Below are positions 27,130-34,634 of a stretch of 64,000 nucleotides of DNA, in pieces. The position numbers and the translations under genes are program-made. Location: assembly GCA_905479915.1 (NCBI GenBank), contig CAJQOH010000025.1, positions 1 to 64,000 on the forward strand, given 5' to 3'. This stretch comes from an uncultured Flavobacteriales bacterium. GTDB taxonomy: Bacteria > Bacteroidota > Bacteroidia > Flavobacteriales_E > Vicingaceae. The notes beneath the pieces were generated by a model. The model was not told the DNA's origin and made no database searches. It saw nothing but the letters and a program-made list of their open reading frames with translations. Position 1 is the first letter of the stretch; each line of letters opens with the position of its first letter.

Positions 27130-27137
27130 TATATTTG
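27130..27137 (+). promoter_or_regulatory. -7 promoter box for the resorcinol-like operon (TATATTTG)
   Basis: TAnnTTTG match giving a predicted leader of about 55 nt before the first ATG at 27198. The leader contains a small GGCAT/ATGCC inverted repeat (27162-27166 and 27181-27185) near the start codon. I see no well-spaced -33 TTTG. Confidence 0.5.
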
Positions 27138-27197
27138 TGGGGATAAAAAACAAATAGAATTGGCATGAAAATTGAAATTAATGCCTTTTAACTATCT

Positions 27198-27668
27198 ATG
27201 AAATCAGTCATTTTAATAACTCTCTTAACTTTTAGTATCTCTAGCTTTGCTATTGAAAAAAGTACTTTTTACAAGGTGCTTTCAGGCAAGTCTGAAACAG
27301 AAATTGGCAATACCATTCAGCAGCTTAACAAAGAAAAGTCATCCTCTTTAAACAATGCTTACAAAGGGGCTTTAATTGCCAAACAAGCTGAGTTTGCAAA
27401 AAGTGCGGTTGAAAAAGTGAAATTATTCAAGTCTGGTGTCAAACTTTTAGAAGCGGAAATTGCCAAACAACCGAACAATCTTGAATTGCGATTTTTACGT
27501 TTGGCGATCCAAGAAAACTGTCCGAAAATATTAAAATACAATTCAAATATAACCAGTGATTCTAACGCTATAATAGAGGGGTACTCAAAACTAGAAAACA
27601 AATTAAAAGCAATAATTCTGGATTATTCAAAAGGTTCTAAAGCATTAACTTCTAACAAAATTCAATGA
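27198..27668 (+). CDS. Exported helical protein, first gene of the resorcinol-like operon
   Basis: A 156-aa protein with a signal peptide (MKSVILITLLTFSISSFA) and a mature part that is almost all helical and lysine-rich. It contains ELRFLRLAIQENCPKILKYN (about 98-117), which looks like a helical pair, with one Cys. I recognise no catalytic motif. Its stop overlaps the DarA-like ATG by 4 bp (ATGA), so it is translationally coupled to the pathway. A periplasmic carrier or chaperone for the product would fit an exported lipid, but that is only an inference. Confidence 0.78.
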   Translation: MKSVILITLLTFSISSFAIEKSTFYKVLSGKSETEIGNTIQQLNKEKSSSLNNAYKGALIAKQAEFAKSAVEKVKLFKSGVKLLEAEIAKQPNNLELRFLRLAIQENCPKILKYNSNITSDSNAIIEGYSKLENKLKAIILDYSKGSKALTSNKIQ

Positions 27669-28573
27669 AAAAAATATTAGTCGTTAGCTTTTCTCAAAGT
27701 GGACAATTATCTCAAATTGTAGAAAAATTTTTAACCCCTTTTAAAGGTGTTGATATTGATCAAGTTAATATAGAGCCAAAAAAGCCATTTCCTTTTCCTT
27801 GGGACACAACTTCATTTTATGATGCCATGCCTGAAACGGTTTTGGAAGAACCTATAGAAATAAACCCACCACAATTTAAACACCAAAATTACGATTTGAT
27901 CATTTTTGGCTATCAGCCGTGGTTCCTTTCTCCTGCAATGCCTGCCACAGCCATTCTAAAAAATAGTGAATTTTGCAAAAGACTAAAAGATACCCCTATT
28001 ATTACATTACTTGGAGCAAGAAACATGTGGCTAAATGCTCAAGAAAGTTTAAAACAGTTAATAAAAGAGGCAAAAGGTGAACTTGTTGGACACATTCCTT
28101 TGGTTGATAAAACATTTAACCTGATTAGCGTTATCACTATTGTTCATTGGTTAAGTACAGGAAAAAAAACAAAAAAATGGGGAATATTTCCTTTGCCAGG
28201 AGTCTCAGAAAAAGACATTAACGAAACTTCCATTTTTGGGGAAATTGCAGAGAAATCTCTTCAGAATGAAGACTTTACCAATTTTCAAAAAGATGTTTTA
28301 GCACTCAATAAAATACAAATTAACACAAGTATTTTATTTATAGAATCTAGAGCAAAAACCTTATTTAAAATTTGGGCCAATACAATTAAAAAAAGAGGTA
28401 CTACTCCTAAAAAAAGAAAAACGTGGTTAACAATTTTTAGAATTTATTTGTACTTCGCCTTATTTATTGTTTCTCCTATAATATTAACGATTTACACATT
28501 AGTATTTAGGCCGTTAACTTTAGGTAAAATAAAGAGAAAAAAAGAGTATTTTCGCAATGTAAAACTAAATTAA
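27665..28573 (+). CDS. DarA-like dialkylresorcinol biosynthesis enzyme (flavodoxin fold, membrane-anchored)
   Basis: A 302-aa protein resembling DarA of dialkylresorcinol pathways, thought to oxidise/aromatise the cyclic dione made by DarB. The N-terminus (KKILVVSFSQSGQLSQIVEKFL) has the flavodoxin-type phosphate-binding loop SQSGQ. The middle (NYDLIIFGYQPWFLSPAMPATA, about 79-100) and TPIITLLGARNMW (about 116-128) fit a flavodoxin/NAD(P)H-oxidoreductase core. Residues about 255-280 are a transmembrane helix, followed by a basic tail. The membrane anchor suggests work on a lipid. The gene overlaps its upstream neighbour and is followed 3 bp later by the DarB-like gene. Confidence 0.82.
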   Translation: MKKILVVSFSQSGQLSQIVEKFLTPFKGVDIDQVNIEPKKPFPFPWDTTSFYDAMPETVLEEPIEINPPQFKHQNYDLIIFGYQPWFLSPAMPATAILKNSEFCKRLKDTPIITLLGARNMWLNAQESLKQLIKEAKGELVGHIPLVDKTFNLISVITIVHWLSTGKKTKKWGIFPLPGVSEKDINETSIFGEIAEKSLQNEDFTNFQKDVLALNKIQINTSILFIESRAKTLFKIWANTIKKRGTTPKKRKTWLTIFRIYLYFALFIVSPIILTIYTLVFRPLTLGKIKRKKEYFRNVKLN

Positions 28574-28576
28574 AAA

Positions 28577-29719
28577 ATGTCGAAAGTATACATAACTAGA
28601 ACTTCAAACTTTTTACCAAACAGCGTTGTTTCCAACGATGAAATGGAGGAATATTTAGGTTTAATTAATGGCAATAAATCTAGGTCTAAAGCATTGGTTT
28701 TACGAAGCAATAAAATCCAACAACGATATTACGCTTTAACTAAAGAAGGAAAAGTAACACATAGTAATGCTGAATTAACTGCCTTAGCGGTTAAAAATCT
28801 ATTTACAGCAAACCCTGATGAAATTAAAGAGGTTGATTTACTTTGTTGTGGAACATCTTCTCCAGATCAAATGATGCCAGCGCATGGGATTATGGTACAT
28901 GGGAAGTTGCCAGAAATGAACTCTATAGAAGTAATTACACCAGCAGGAAACTGTTGTGCTGGAATGCATTCTTTAAAGTATGCCTACATGTCATTACAAC
29001 TTAACGATAAAAGTAAAGCTGTATGTACTGGATCTGAACGCACATCTATTTTGTTACGTTCAGAAAATTATGAAGATGAAATACAAGAGTTAAGTAAATT
29101 ACAAGATTTACCTTATTTAGCTTTCGAAAAAGATTTTTTAAGATGGATGCTTTCTGATGGTGCAGGAGCTTTTATGTTGGAAAAAGAGCCCAACAAAGAT
29201 GGCCTTTCTTTAGAAATAAACTGGATGGAATCCGTTTCGTTTGCCAATGAAGAAGAAACATGTATGTACATGGCTTCTGAGAAAATGGAGAATGGTGAAC
29301 TCAAAGGTTTCGCTGAATTTACACCTCAAGAAAGTGCTGCACAATCGGTTTACAGCATTAAGCAAGATGCAAGACAACTTGATGGAAAAATTGTTGAATT
29401 AAGTTTTAAGAAAGTTCCTGAAATTTTCGAGAAACACAATTTATCGTCAGAAGACCTTGATTACTTCTTGGTCCACATGTCAAGCTATTACTTTGAGAAC
29501 AAGATTGCTCAACATTGGGATGACTTAAACATGCCTATTCCTAAAGAAAAATGGTTTACCAATCTGGGTACGAAAGGAAATGTTGGAGCTGGATCAATCT
29601 ACTTAATGGTTGATGAATTATTAAACAGTGGTAAACTTAAAAAAGGTCAAAAAATATTACTTGTTGTTCCTGAAAGTGCAAGATTCTCTTACGTGTACTG
29701 TCTACTAACTGTTTCTTAA
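28577..29719 (+). CDS. DarB-like beta-ketoacyl-ACP synthase III
   Basis: A 380-aa thiolase-fold ketosynthase of the KASIII type. All three catalytic residues are present: Cys127 in GNCCAGMHSL, His300 in FLVHMSSYYFENK and Asn335 in GTKGNVGAGS. In dialkylresorcinol pathways DarB condenses two acyl-derived thioesters and closes the ring. The adjacent DarA-like enzyme makes that role more likely here than ordinary fatty-acid initiation by FabH. At 380 aa it is longer than FabH (about 320), consistent with DarB-type enzymes. The 132-aa gene follows after 1 bp. Confidence 0.85.
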   Translation: MSKVYITRTSNFLPNSVVSNDEMEEYLGLINGNKSRSKALVLRSNKIQQRYYALTKEGKVTHSNAELTALAVKNLFTANPDEIKEVDLLCCGTSSPDQMMPAHGIMVHGKLPEMNSIEVITPAGNCCAGMHSLKYAYMSLQLNDKSKAVCTGSERTSILLRSENYEDEIQELSKLQDLPYLAFEKDFLRWMLSDGAGAFMLEKEPNKDGLSLEINWMESVSFANEEETCMYMASEKMENGELKGFAEFTPQESAAQSVYSIKQDARQLDGKIVELSFKKVPEIFEKHNLSSEDLDYFLVHMSSYYFENKIAQHWDDLNMPIPKEKWFTNLGTKGNVGAGSIYLMVDELLNSGKLKKGQKILLVVPESARFSYVYCLLTVS

Positions 29720-29720
29720 G

Positions 29721-30119
29721 ATGAAAAAAAAGGACCTCCCACAAGATGATAGTGGCTTAAAAGGTTTTACCAGAGAAGTCTGCTATGTAAAAAATAGTGA
29801 TGGAAAGTATGAATCTGGCTTAAGTTCTGGATGGGATGTTAAAAATGAAGCGCTGGAAAATGCTTGGGGAGACATTAATGAGCAAATAGAAGAAGCTAAA
29901 CAAGCTATTGCTGCAGGGGAAAAAAGTCCTATATATTATTATTTCATAAAAAATTTAATGGATTTTCAAGTCTTATCTGGTTATACTGGATTTTGGAAAT
30001 TCTCTATAAAAAAACACATGACACCTAAAGGGTTTGCTAAACTCAGCGATAAAAAGTTAGCTAAATATGCAAATGCCTTTAACGTAAGTATAGAAGAACT
30101 TAAAACCCCAAAACTATAG
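29721..30119 (+). CDS. Uncharacterised 132-aa operon protein
   Basis: A soluble protein with no signal peptide or membrane helix. Visible features are a DSGLKGFTREVCYVKNSDG opening (one Cys, strand-like), a WDVKNEALENAWGDINEQIEEAKQAIAAGEKSPIYYYF helical middle with aromatic residues, and a Lys-rich C-terminal helix. I recognise no domain. It lies 1 bp after the ketosynthase gene and shares one base with the BtrH-type gene, so tight coupling suggests a structural or accessory role in the pathway, perhaps binding an enzyme or the ACP. Function unknown. Confidence 0.75.
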   Translation: MKKKDLPQDDSGLKGFTREVCYVKNSDGKYESGLSSGWDVKNEALENAWGDINEQIEEAKQAIAAGEKSPIYYYFIKNLMDFQVLSGYTGFWKFSIKKHMTPKGFAKLSDKKLAKYANAFNVSIEELKTPKL

Positions 30120-31132
30120 TGGTAAAGGATTATAAACACATACAAACTGCTCATTGTGAAAATGGTGTAATAACAAGCCTATTACAACATCAAGGGTTAG
30201 ACTTTATGACTGAACCATTAGCTTTTGGAATGGGAGCGGGTCTTTTTTACATTCATATTCCTTACATGAAAGTTAATGGTGGCCCTATGATTTCTTTTAG
30301 AGCGATGCCTGGAGGAATATTTAGTAAAACATGTAAATCTCTTAACGTAGAACTTGATAAACGAAAATTTAAAGACGAATTAACTGCGCAAAAGTATCTT
30401 GACGAAAAAGTAGCTCAAGGTATTCCCGTAGGTTGTCAAGTTGGAGTTTATAACCTGTCTTATTTTCCAAAAGAGTATCGTTTTCATTTTAATGCGCATA
30501 ACTTAATTGTTTATGGGAAAGAAGGCGATACCTATTTAATTAGTGACCCTGTAATGGAAGAGGTGACAACCCTTTCTACAAATGATTTAAATAAAGTCCG
30601 TTTTGCTCAAGGTGTATTGGCTCCTAAAGGTCACCTTTATTATCCTAAAAGCATCGGAAAGGTTGATAAAACAACTATTCAAAAAGCAATTATTAGCGGA
30701 ATAAATAGAAACATCATTTACATGTACAGAGCCCCTGGGCCTGTTATTGGTGCTACTGGTATTAAAGGTACCGCAAACAAAATTAGAACTTGGCGTGATA
30801 AACTAGGTGCTAGAAAAGCAGGTTTATACCTTGGCCAAATTGTTAGAATGCAAGAAGAAATTGGTACAGGCGGTGGTGGTTTCCGTTTTTTATATGCTGC
30901 TTTTTTAGAACAAGCTGCAGATCATTTACAAAATGATAAGTTGATGCCTATATCTGATCAATTTACAAAAGCAGGAGACCTTTGGCGTTCGTCAGCTGTT
31001 CAAATGGCAGGTATTTATAAGGGGAGATTAACGGAGCAAAAAGATTTTGATCATACTGCAGATATCATGACTGAAATTTCTGCAATCGAGTACAATGCTT
31101 TTAAACAATTGGCTAAGCTAAATTTAAAATAA
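30119..31132 (+). CDS. BtrH N-terminal domain acyltransferase-like protein
   Basis: A 337-aa protein whose N-terminal half matches the butirosin-biosynthesis BtrH N-terminal domain, a papain/C39-like fold. Candidate catalytic residues are Cys13 in TAHCENGVITS, His127 in FNAHNLIVYG and Asp143 in YLISDPV. BtrH moves an acyl chain from a carrier protein to an amine, so here it may transfer an ACP-bound chain or process the pathway product. The start is a GTG at 30119, sharing one base with the previous TAG; the next ATG would remove the catalytic Cys, so GTG is preferred. It overlaps the ABC ATPase gene by one base. Confidence 0.85.
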   Translation: MVKDYKHIQTAHCENGVITSLLQHQGLDFMTEPLAFGMGAGLFYIHIPYMKVNGGPMISFRAMPGGIFSKTCKSLNVELDKRKFKDELTAQKYLDEKVAQGIPVGCQVGVYNLSYFPKEYRFHFNAHNLIVYGKEGDTYLISDPVMEEVTTLSTNDLNKVRFAQGVLAPKGHLYYPKSIGKVDKTTIQKAIISGINRNIIYMYRAPGPVIGATGIKGTANKIRTWRDKLGARKAGLYLGQIVRMQEEIGTGGGGFRFLYAAFLEQAADHLQNDKLMPISDQFTKAGDLWRSSAVQMAGIYKGRLTEQKDFDHTADIMTEISAIEYNAFKQLAKLNLK

Positions 31133-31875
31133 TGCCTGCTTTAGCTCAGATAGAAATAAATAGTGTTTCCAAAAAGTATAAAACCGCTTCAATAGAGAGT
31201 CTATCTGATATTTCCTTTTCTATTAATGTTGGACAAACAATAGGTATATTAGGCCCTAACGGTGCAGGAAAAACAACCTTAATATCGATTCTCTGCGGAT
31301 TAATATCTCCTACCAAAGGTTCTGTTTCTTATTCCTCAGAAAGTGCAAATATAATTTCAGGAGTAGATTTAAAACGAATAATTGGTTTTGTTCCCCAAGA
31401 ATACGCATTTTATCATGAGCTTACCCCTGTTCAAAACATGAACTATTTTGGGTCGCTTTACAACCTTTCTAAAAAAGAAATTAAAGAGAAAACAGATGCA
31501 TTGCTTTCTGTATTGGGATTATCTCATGTAGCCAATAAAAAAATTAACACTTTTTCTGGAGGGATGAAACGTAAAGTAAATTTAGCTATTGGACTTATTC
31601 ATAGTCCTTCAGTTCTATTTCTAGATGAACCTACAGTTGGAGTTGATGTTCAAAGTAAACTTTCTATTATCGAGTTTTTAAAAAAAATAAGAAACCAAGG
31701 CACTACAATTATTTATACTTCGCACCATTTATCTGAAGCTGAAGATTTTTGTGATGAATTGCTATTAATTAGTAAAGGAAAAATTGTAGCCAACGGCCCA
31801 ACAAAACAGTTGATAGAAAAACATAAATCTGATAATTTACAGTCTTTATTTATAAAATTAACAGTGGCTGAATGA
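31132..31875 (+). CDS. ABC transporter ATP-binding protein
   Basis: A 247-aa ATPase with a complete nucleotide-binding set: Walker A GPNGAGKTT (41-49), Q-loop FVPQEY (Gln89), signature FSGGMKRK (141-148), Walker B VLFLDEP (161-167) and the H-loop TSHHLSEAE. It resembles the drug- or lipid-exporting (CcmA/ABC-2) class, not importers. It pairs with the permease gene overlapping its end by 4 bp. Within this operon it probably powers export of the synthesised product or an intermediate. Confidence 0.93.
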   Translation: MPALAQIEINSVSKKYKTASIESLSDISFSINVGQTIGILGPNGAGKTTLISILCGLISPTKGSVSYSSESANIISGVDLKRIIGFVPQEYAFYHELTPVQNMNYFGSLYNLSKKEIKEKTDALLSVLGLSHVANKKINTFSGGMKRKVNLAIGLIHSPSVLFLDEPTVGVDVQSKLSIIEFLKKIRNQGTTIIYTSHHLSEAEDFCDELLLISKGKIVANGPTKQLIEKHKSDNLQSLFIKLTVAE

Positions 31876-33146
31876 AATTAATGGCTTCCATAAAAAAAGA
31901 GCTTTTATTACTATTCAGTGATAAGGTTGGGCTGTCTATCATGTTCTTGATGCCCTTGTTATTGGTCTTTATCATTACCATCATTCAAGACAGTGCTTAC
32001 AAAATGGTTAATGAAAATAAGGTTTCACTAATCATCTCAAATCAAGATAAAGGAGAGCAAGGGGTTAAATTAATTCAACTGTTAACCGAATCTGGTTTAT
32101 TTGAAATGCATGCGCAAAATCAGCTCCAATCTCACGAATTAAAAAATTATTTATTAGATGAGAACAAACTAACCGCGCTTTACATTCCTGAAAACTTCTC
32201 TGATAAACTAAAAGAAAAAGCTACTCAAATAAGTGAAACATTAACTTATGAATTAGGTCTTTCTGAAATAGAAAAGAGCAATACAGCAATTATACTCCCT
32301 AATCTTCATTTTTATCACGACCCTGTTTTACAAGAAAATTATAGTTATTCCATTACCAATGTTATTGGTTCATTTTTAAACATTATTGAAAATGAATTAA
32401 TGATAGAATCTATTTATGCTGAAGTGGGTATTGAAAAATCTCCTAATGATTTTAAGGAAAAAATAATGTCCAATAAAATTGTAATTGATCGTATTCCTGC
32501 CAAGAACGATGAGCACATGATTAACCCCAATTCAACTCAACACAATGTGCCTGCATGGACTATTTTTGCGATGTTCTTTATGGTTGTTTCTTTAGGAAGT
32601 AACATTGTTAAAGAAAGAGTAAATGGTAGTTTTTTAAGGTTAAAAACAATGCCAACAAATTATACCCATATTCTATCCGCTAAAATGATTGTTTACATGG
32701 TGGTGGCAGTATTACAATTTGCACTTATCTTTTCAATTGGAATAACTGTTTTCCCTTTAATTAATCTCCCTCAATTGGTTTTACCTTCAGCATTTTCTGC
32801 TTTTATTGTTATGATGTTAATGTGCAGTATGGCAGCAGTAAGTTACGCTATGATGATAGGGGCATTATCAAAAACACAAGAGCAATCAAATGGAGTTGGG
32901 GCAGTATCAATTATCATTTTTGCAGCATTAGGAGGCATTTGGGTGCCTACTTTTGTAATGCCAGAATACTTACAAATCATTAGCAACTTTTCACCAATGC
33001 ATTGGTGTTTAGAAGGCTTTTATATCTTATTTTTGAAAGGTGGAAGTTGGAGTCAACTTTTCCCTGTTATAGGATTTTTATTTATCTTCATCGCAGTTTG
33101 TCAGATTACAACTTATACAAAGCTTAAACTAGAAAAATTAATTTAA
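31872..33146 (+). CDS. ABC-2 type transporter permease
   Basis: A 424-aa membrane protein of the ABC-2 family. One helix lies at about 18-38 (SIMFLMPLLLVFIITII), then a large extracytoplasmic region (about 45-225), then about five C-terminal helices, including GSNIVKERVNGSFLRLKTMP (the coupling segment near 245-262) and GGIWVPTFVMPEYLQIISNFSP. This fits YhfE/NodJ-like exporters, with the outward loop perhaps meeting a periplasmic partner. The start codon overlaps the ATPase stop by 4 bp. The ACP gene follows 1 bp after the stop. Confidence 0.92.
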   Translation: MKLMASIKKELLLLFSDKVGLSIMFLMPLLLVFIITIIQDSAYKMVNENKVSLIISNQDKGEQGVKLIQLLTESGLFEMHAQNQLQSHELKNYLLDENKLTALYIPENFSDKLKEKATQISETLTYELGLSEIEKSNTAIILPNLHFYHDPVLQENYSYSITNVIGSFLNIIENELMIESIYAEVGIEKSPNDFKEKIMSNKIVIDRIPAKNDEHMINPNSTQHNVPAWTIFAMFFMVVSLGSNIVKERVNGSFLRLKTMPTNYTHILSAKMIVYMVVAVLQFALIFSIGITVFPLINLPQLVLPSAFSAFIVMMLMCSMAAVSYAMMIGALSKTQEQSNGVGAVSIIIFAALGGIWVPTFVMPEYLQIISNFSPMHWCLEGFYILFLKGGSWSQLFPVIGFLFIFIAVCQITTYTKLKLEKLI

Positions 33147-33147
33147 A

Positions 33148-33414
33148 ATGGAAGCAGCAGAATTAAAAGCAAATTTAAAAACACAAATCATAAAGTATTT
33201 AAACTTATTAGATATTACTCCTGAAGAGATCAATGATGACACCCCTCTTTTTGGAGAAGAGTTAGGTTTAGATTCTATTGATTCTATCGAGCTTATCGTT
33301 TTATTAGAAAGAGAATACGGAATTAAAATTACGAACCCTACTGAGGGTAGAAAAATTTTAGTTGATGTAAATAAAATGGCGGAATACATTTTAGAACATT
33401 CTGATAAAGTTTAA
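33148..33414 (+). CDS. Acyl carrier protein
   Basis: An 88-aa carrier protein with the phosphopantetheine site at Ser43 in LGLDSIDSIEL, an acidic helix II and the usual four-helix pattern. It carries acyl chains as thioesters for the two ketosynthases in the operon and possibly for the BtrH-type transferase. It is distinct from a housekeeping AcpP by its context (between an exporter and a KAS II-type gene). No phosphopantetheinyl transferase is in the window, so activation must come from elsewhere. Confidence 0.93.
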   Translation: MEAAELKANLKTQIIKYLNLLDITPEEINDDTPLFGEELGLDSIDSIELIVLLEREYGIKITNPTEGRKILVDVNKMAEYILEHSDKV

Positions 33415-33440
33415 TCTCTTCGATTAAATTTCATGTACCA

Positions 33441-34634
33441 ATGAAAAAAGTTTTTGTCACAGGAATGGGTATTATTTCGGCTATTGGAAACAATACTCCC
33501 GAAAATCTTAACAGCCTAAGAAGTGGAAAAACAGGAATTGGACCAGCAAAATATGTAAATTCTAATTATGGAAAAACACACCCTTTTGCTGAAGTAAAAT
33601 TGAGTACCGATGAATTAAAATCAACACTCAACCTAAAAAATAACCATGGGTTAACCCGAACAGATTACATTGCTTTTACCGCCCTAAAAGAGGCAATTGC
33701 TCAATCCAATATATCTACTGAAGAGCTTTCTTCGGAAGAAACTGCATTTATTTCTGCAAGTACAATTGGAGGGATGTGCAATACTGATGAACTTTATAAA
33801 GATGCCAACTTAATCTCTTCAGGTTCTGAATATGTAGAATCTTACCCTGGAAGTACACACACCTTAAAAATTGCCAAAGAGTTTGAGTTGTCTGGAGTTG
33901 TTGGTGCAATTAATACAGCTTGTTCTTCTTCAGCAAACTCAATTATGCTTGGTGCTAAACTCATAAAATCAGGAAGAGCCACCAGAGCGATTGTTGGTGG
34001 AACCGATAGTCTTGGAAAGTTTAGTATTAACGGGTTTAATTCTCTTCAAATAATGTCAGACATTCCTTGTGCACCATTTGATGCAGATAGAAAAGGGTTG
34101 AATTTAGGTGAAGGAGCTGCTTACCTTATCTTAGAATCTGAAGATGTTATTGAAGACAAGCAAGCATATGCTGAAATTTTAGGTTATGGAAATAGTAATG
34201 ATGCCTTCCATCCTTCATCTCTTTCTGAAGATGCAGTAGGCGTTGTTGAGTGTATTTCTAAAGCTTTAAAAAGTGCTCAGGTAAATCCAAATGAAATTGA
34301 TTACATCAATGCTCATGGAACGGCAACAGGTAATAATGATATGACTGAATTAACAGGGATTAGTAAAGTCTTTAACGGCTTCCCTCCATTTAATTCTACC
34401 AAATCTTATACAGGGCATACACTAGCTGCAGCGGGCGCTATTGAAGCCGTATACAGTATTTTAAGCATTAATAACAACGAATTATTCCCGAGTTTAAATT
34501 GCAACACTCCTATCGAACCTTTTAATCAATTTCCAATTAAAGAGCACATTAATTCAGACATCAAAACAGTCCTTTCCAATTCTTTTGGATTTGGAGGAAA
34601 TTGTTCTTCATTAATAATAAGAGAAGTAACGTAA
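33441..34634 (+). CDS. Beta-ketoacyl-ACP synthase (KAS I/II, FabF-like)
   Basis: A 397-aa condensing enzyme with an intact Cys-His-His triad: Cys161 in NTACSSSAN, His292 in NAHGTATGNND and His326 in YTGHTLAAAGA, plus the FGFGGNCSSL C-terminal motif. It extends acyl chains on the ACP with malonyl units. The adjacent gene, abutting it directly, encodes a homologous protein without these residues, so the two probably form a KS/chain-length-factor-like heterodimer as in type II polyketide synthases. It is unlikely to be the housekeeping FabF, judging by sequence and context. Confidence 0.9.
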   Translation: MKKVFVTGMGIISAIGNNTPENLNSLRSGKTGIGPAKYVNSNYGKTHPFAEVKLSTDELKSTLNLKNNHGLTRTDYIAFTALKEAIAQSNISTEELSSEETAFISASTIGGMCNTDELYKDANLISSGSEYVESYPGSTHTLKIAKEFELSGVVGAINTACSSSANSIMLGAKLIKSGRATRAIVGGTDSLGKFSINGFNSLQIMSDIPCAPFDADRKGLNLGEGAAYLILESEDVIEDKQAYAEILGYGNSNDAFHPSSLSEDAVGVVECISKALKSAQVNPNEIDYINAHGTATGNNDMTELTGISKVFNGFPPFNSTKSYTGHTLAAAGAIEAVYSILSINNNELFPSLNCNTPIEPFNQFPIKEHINSDIKTVLSNSFGFGGNCSSLIIREVT

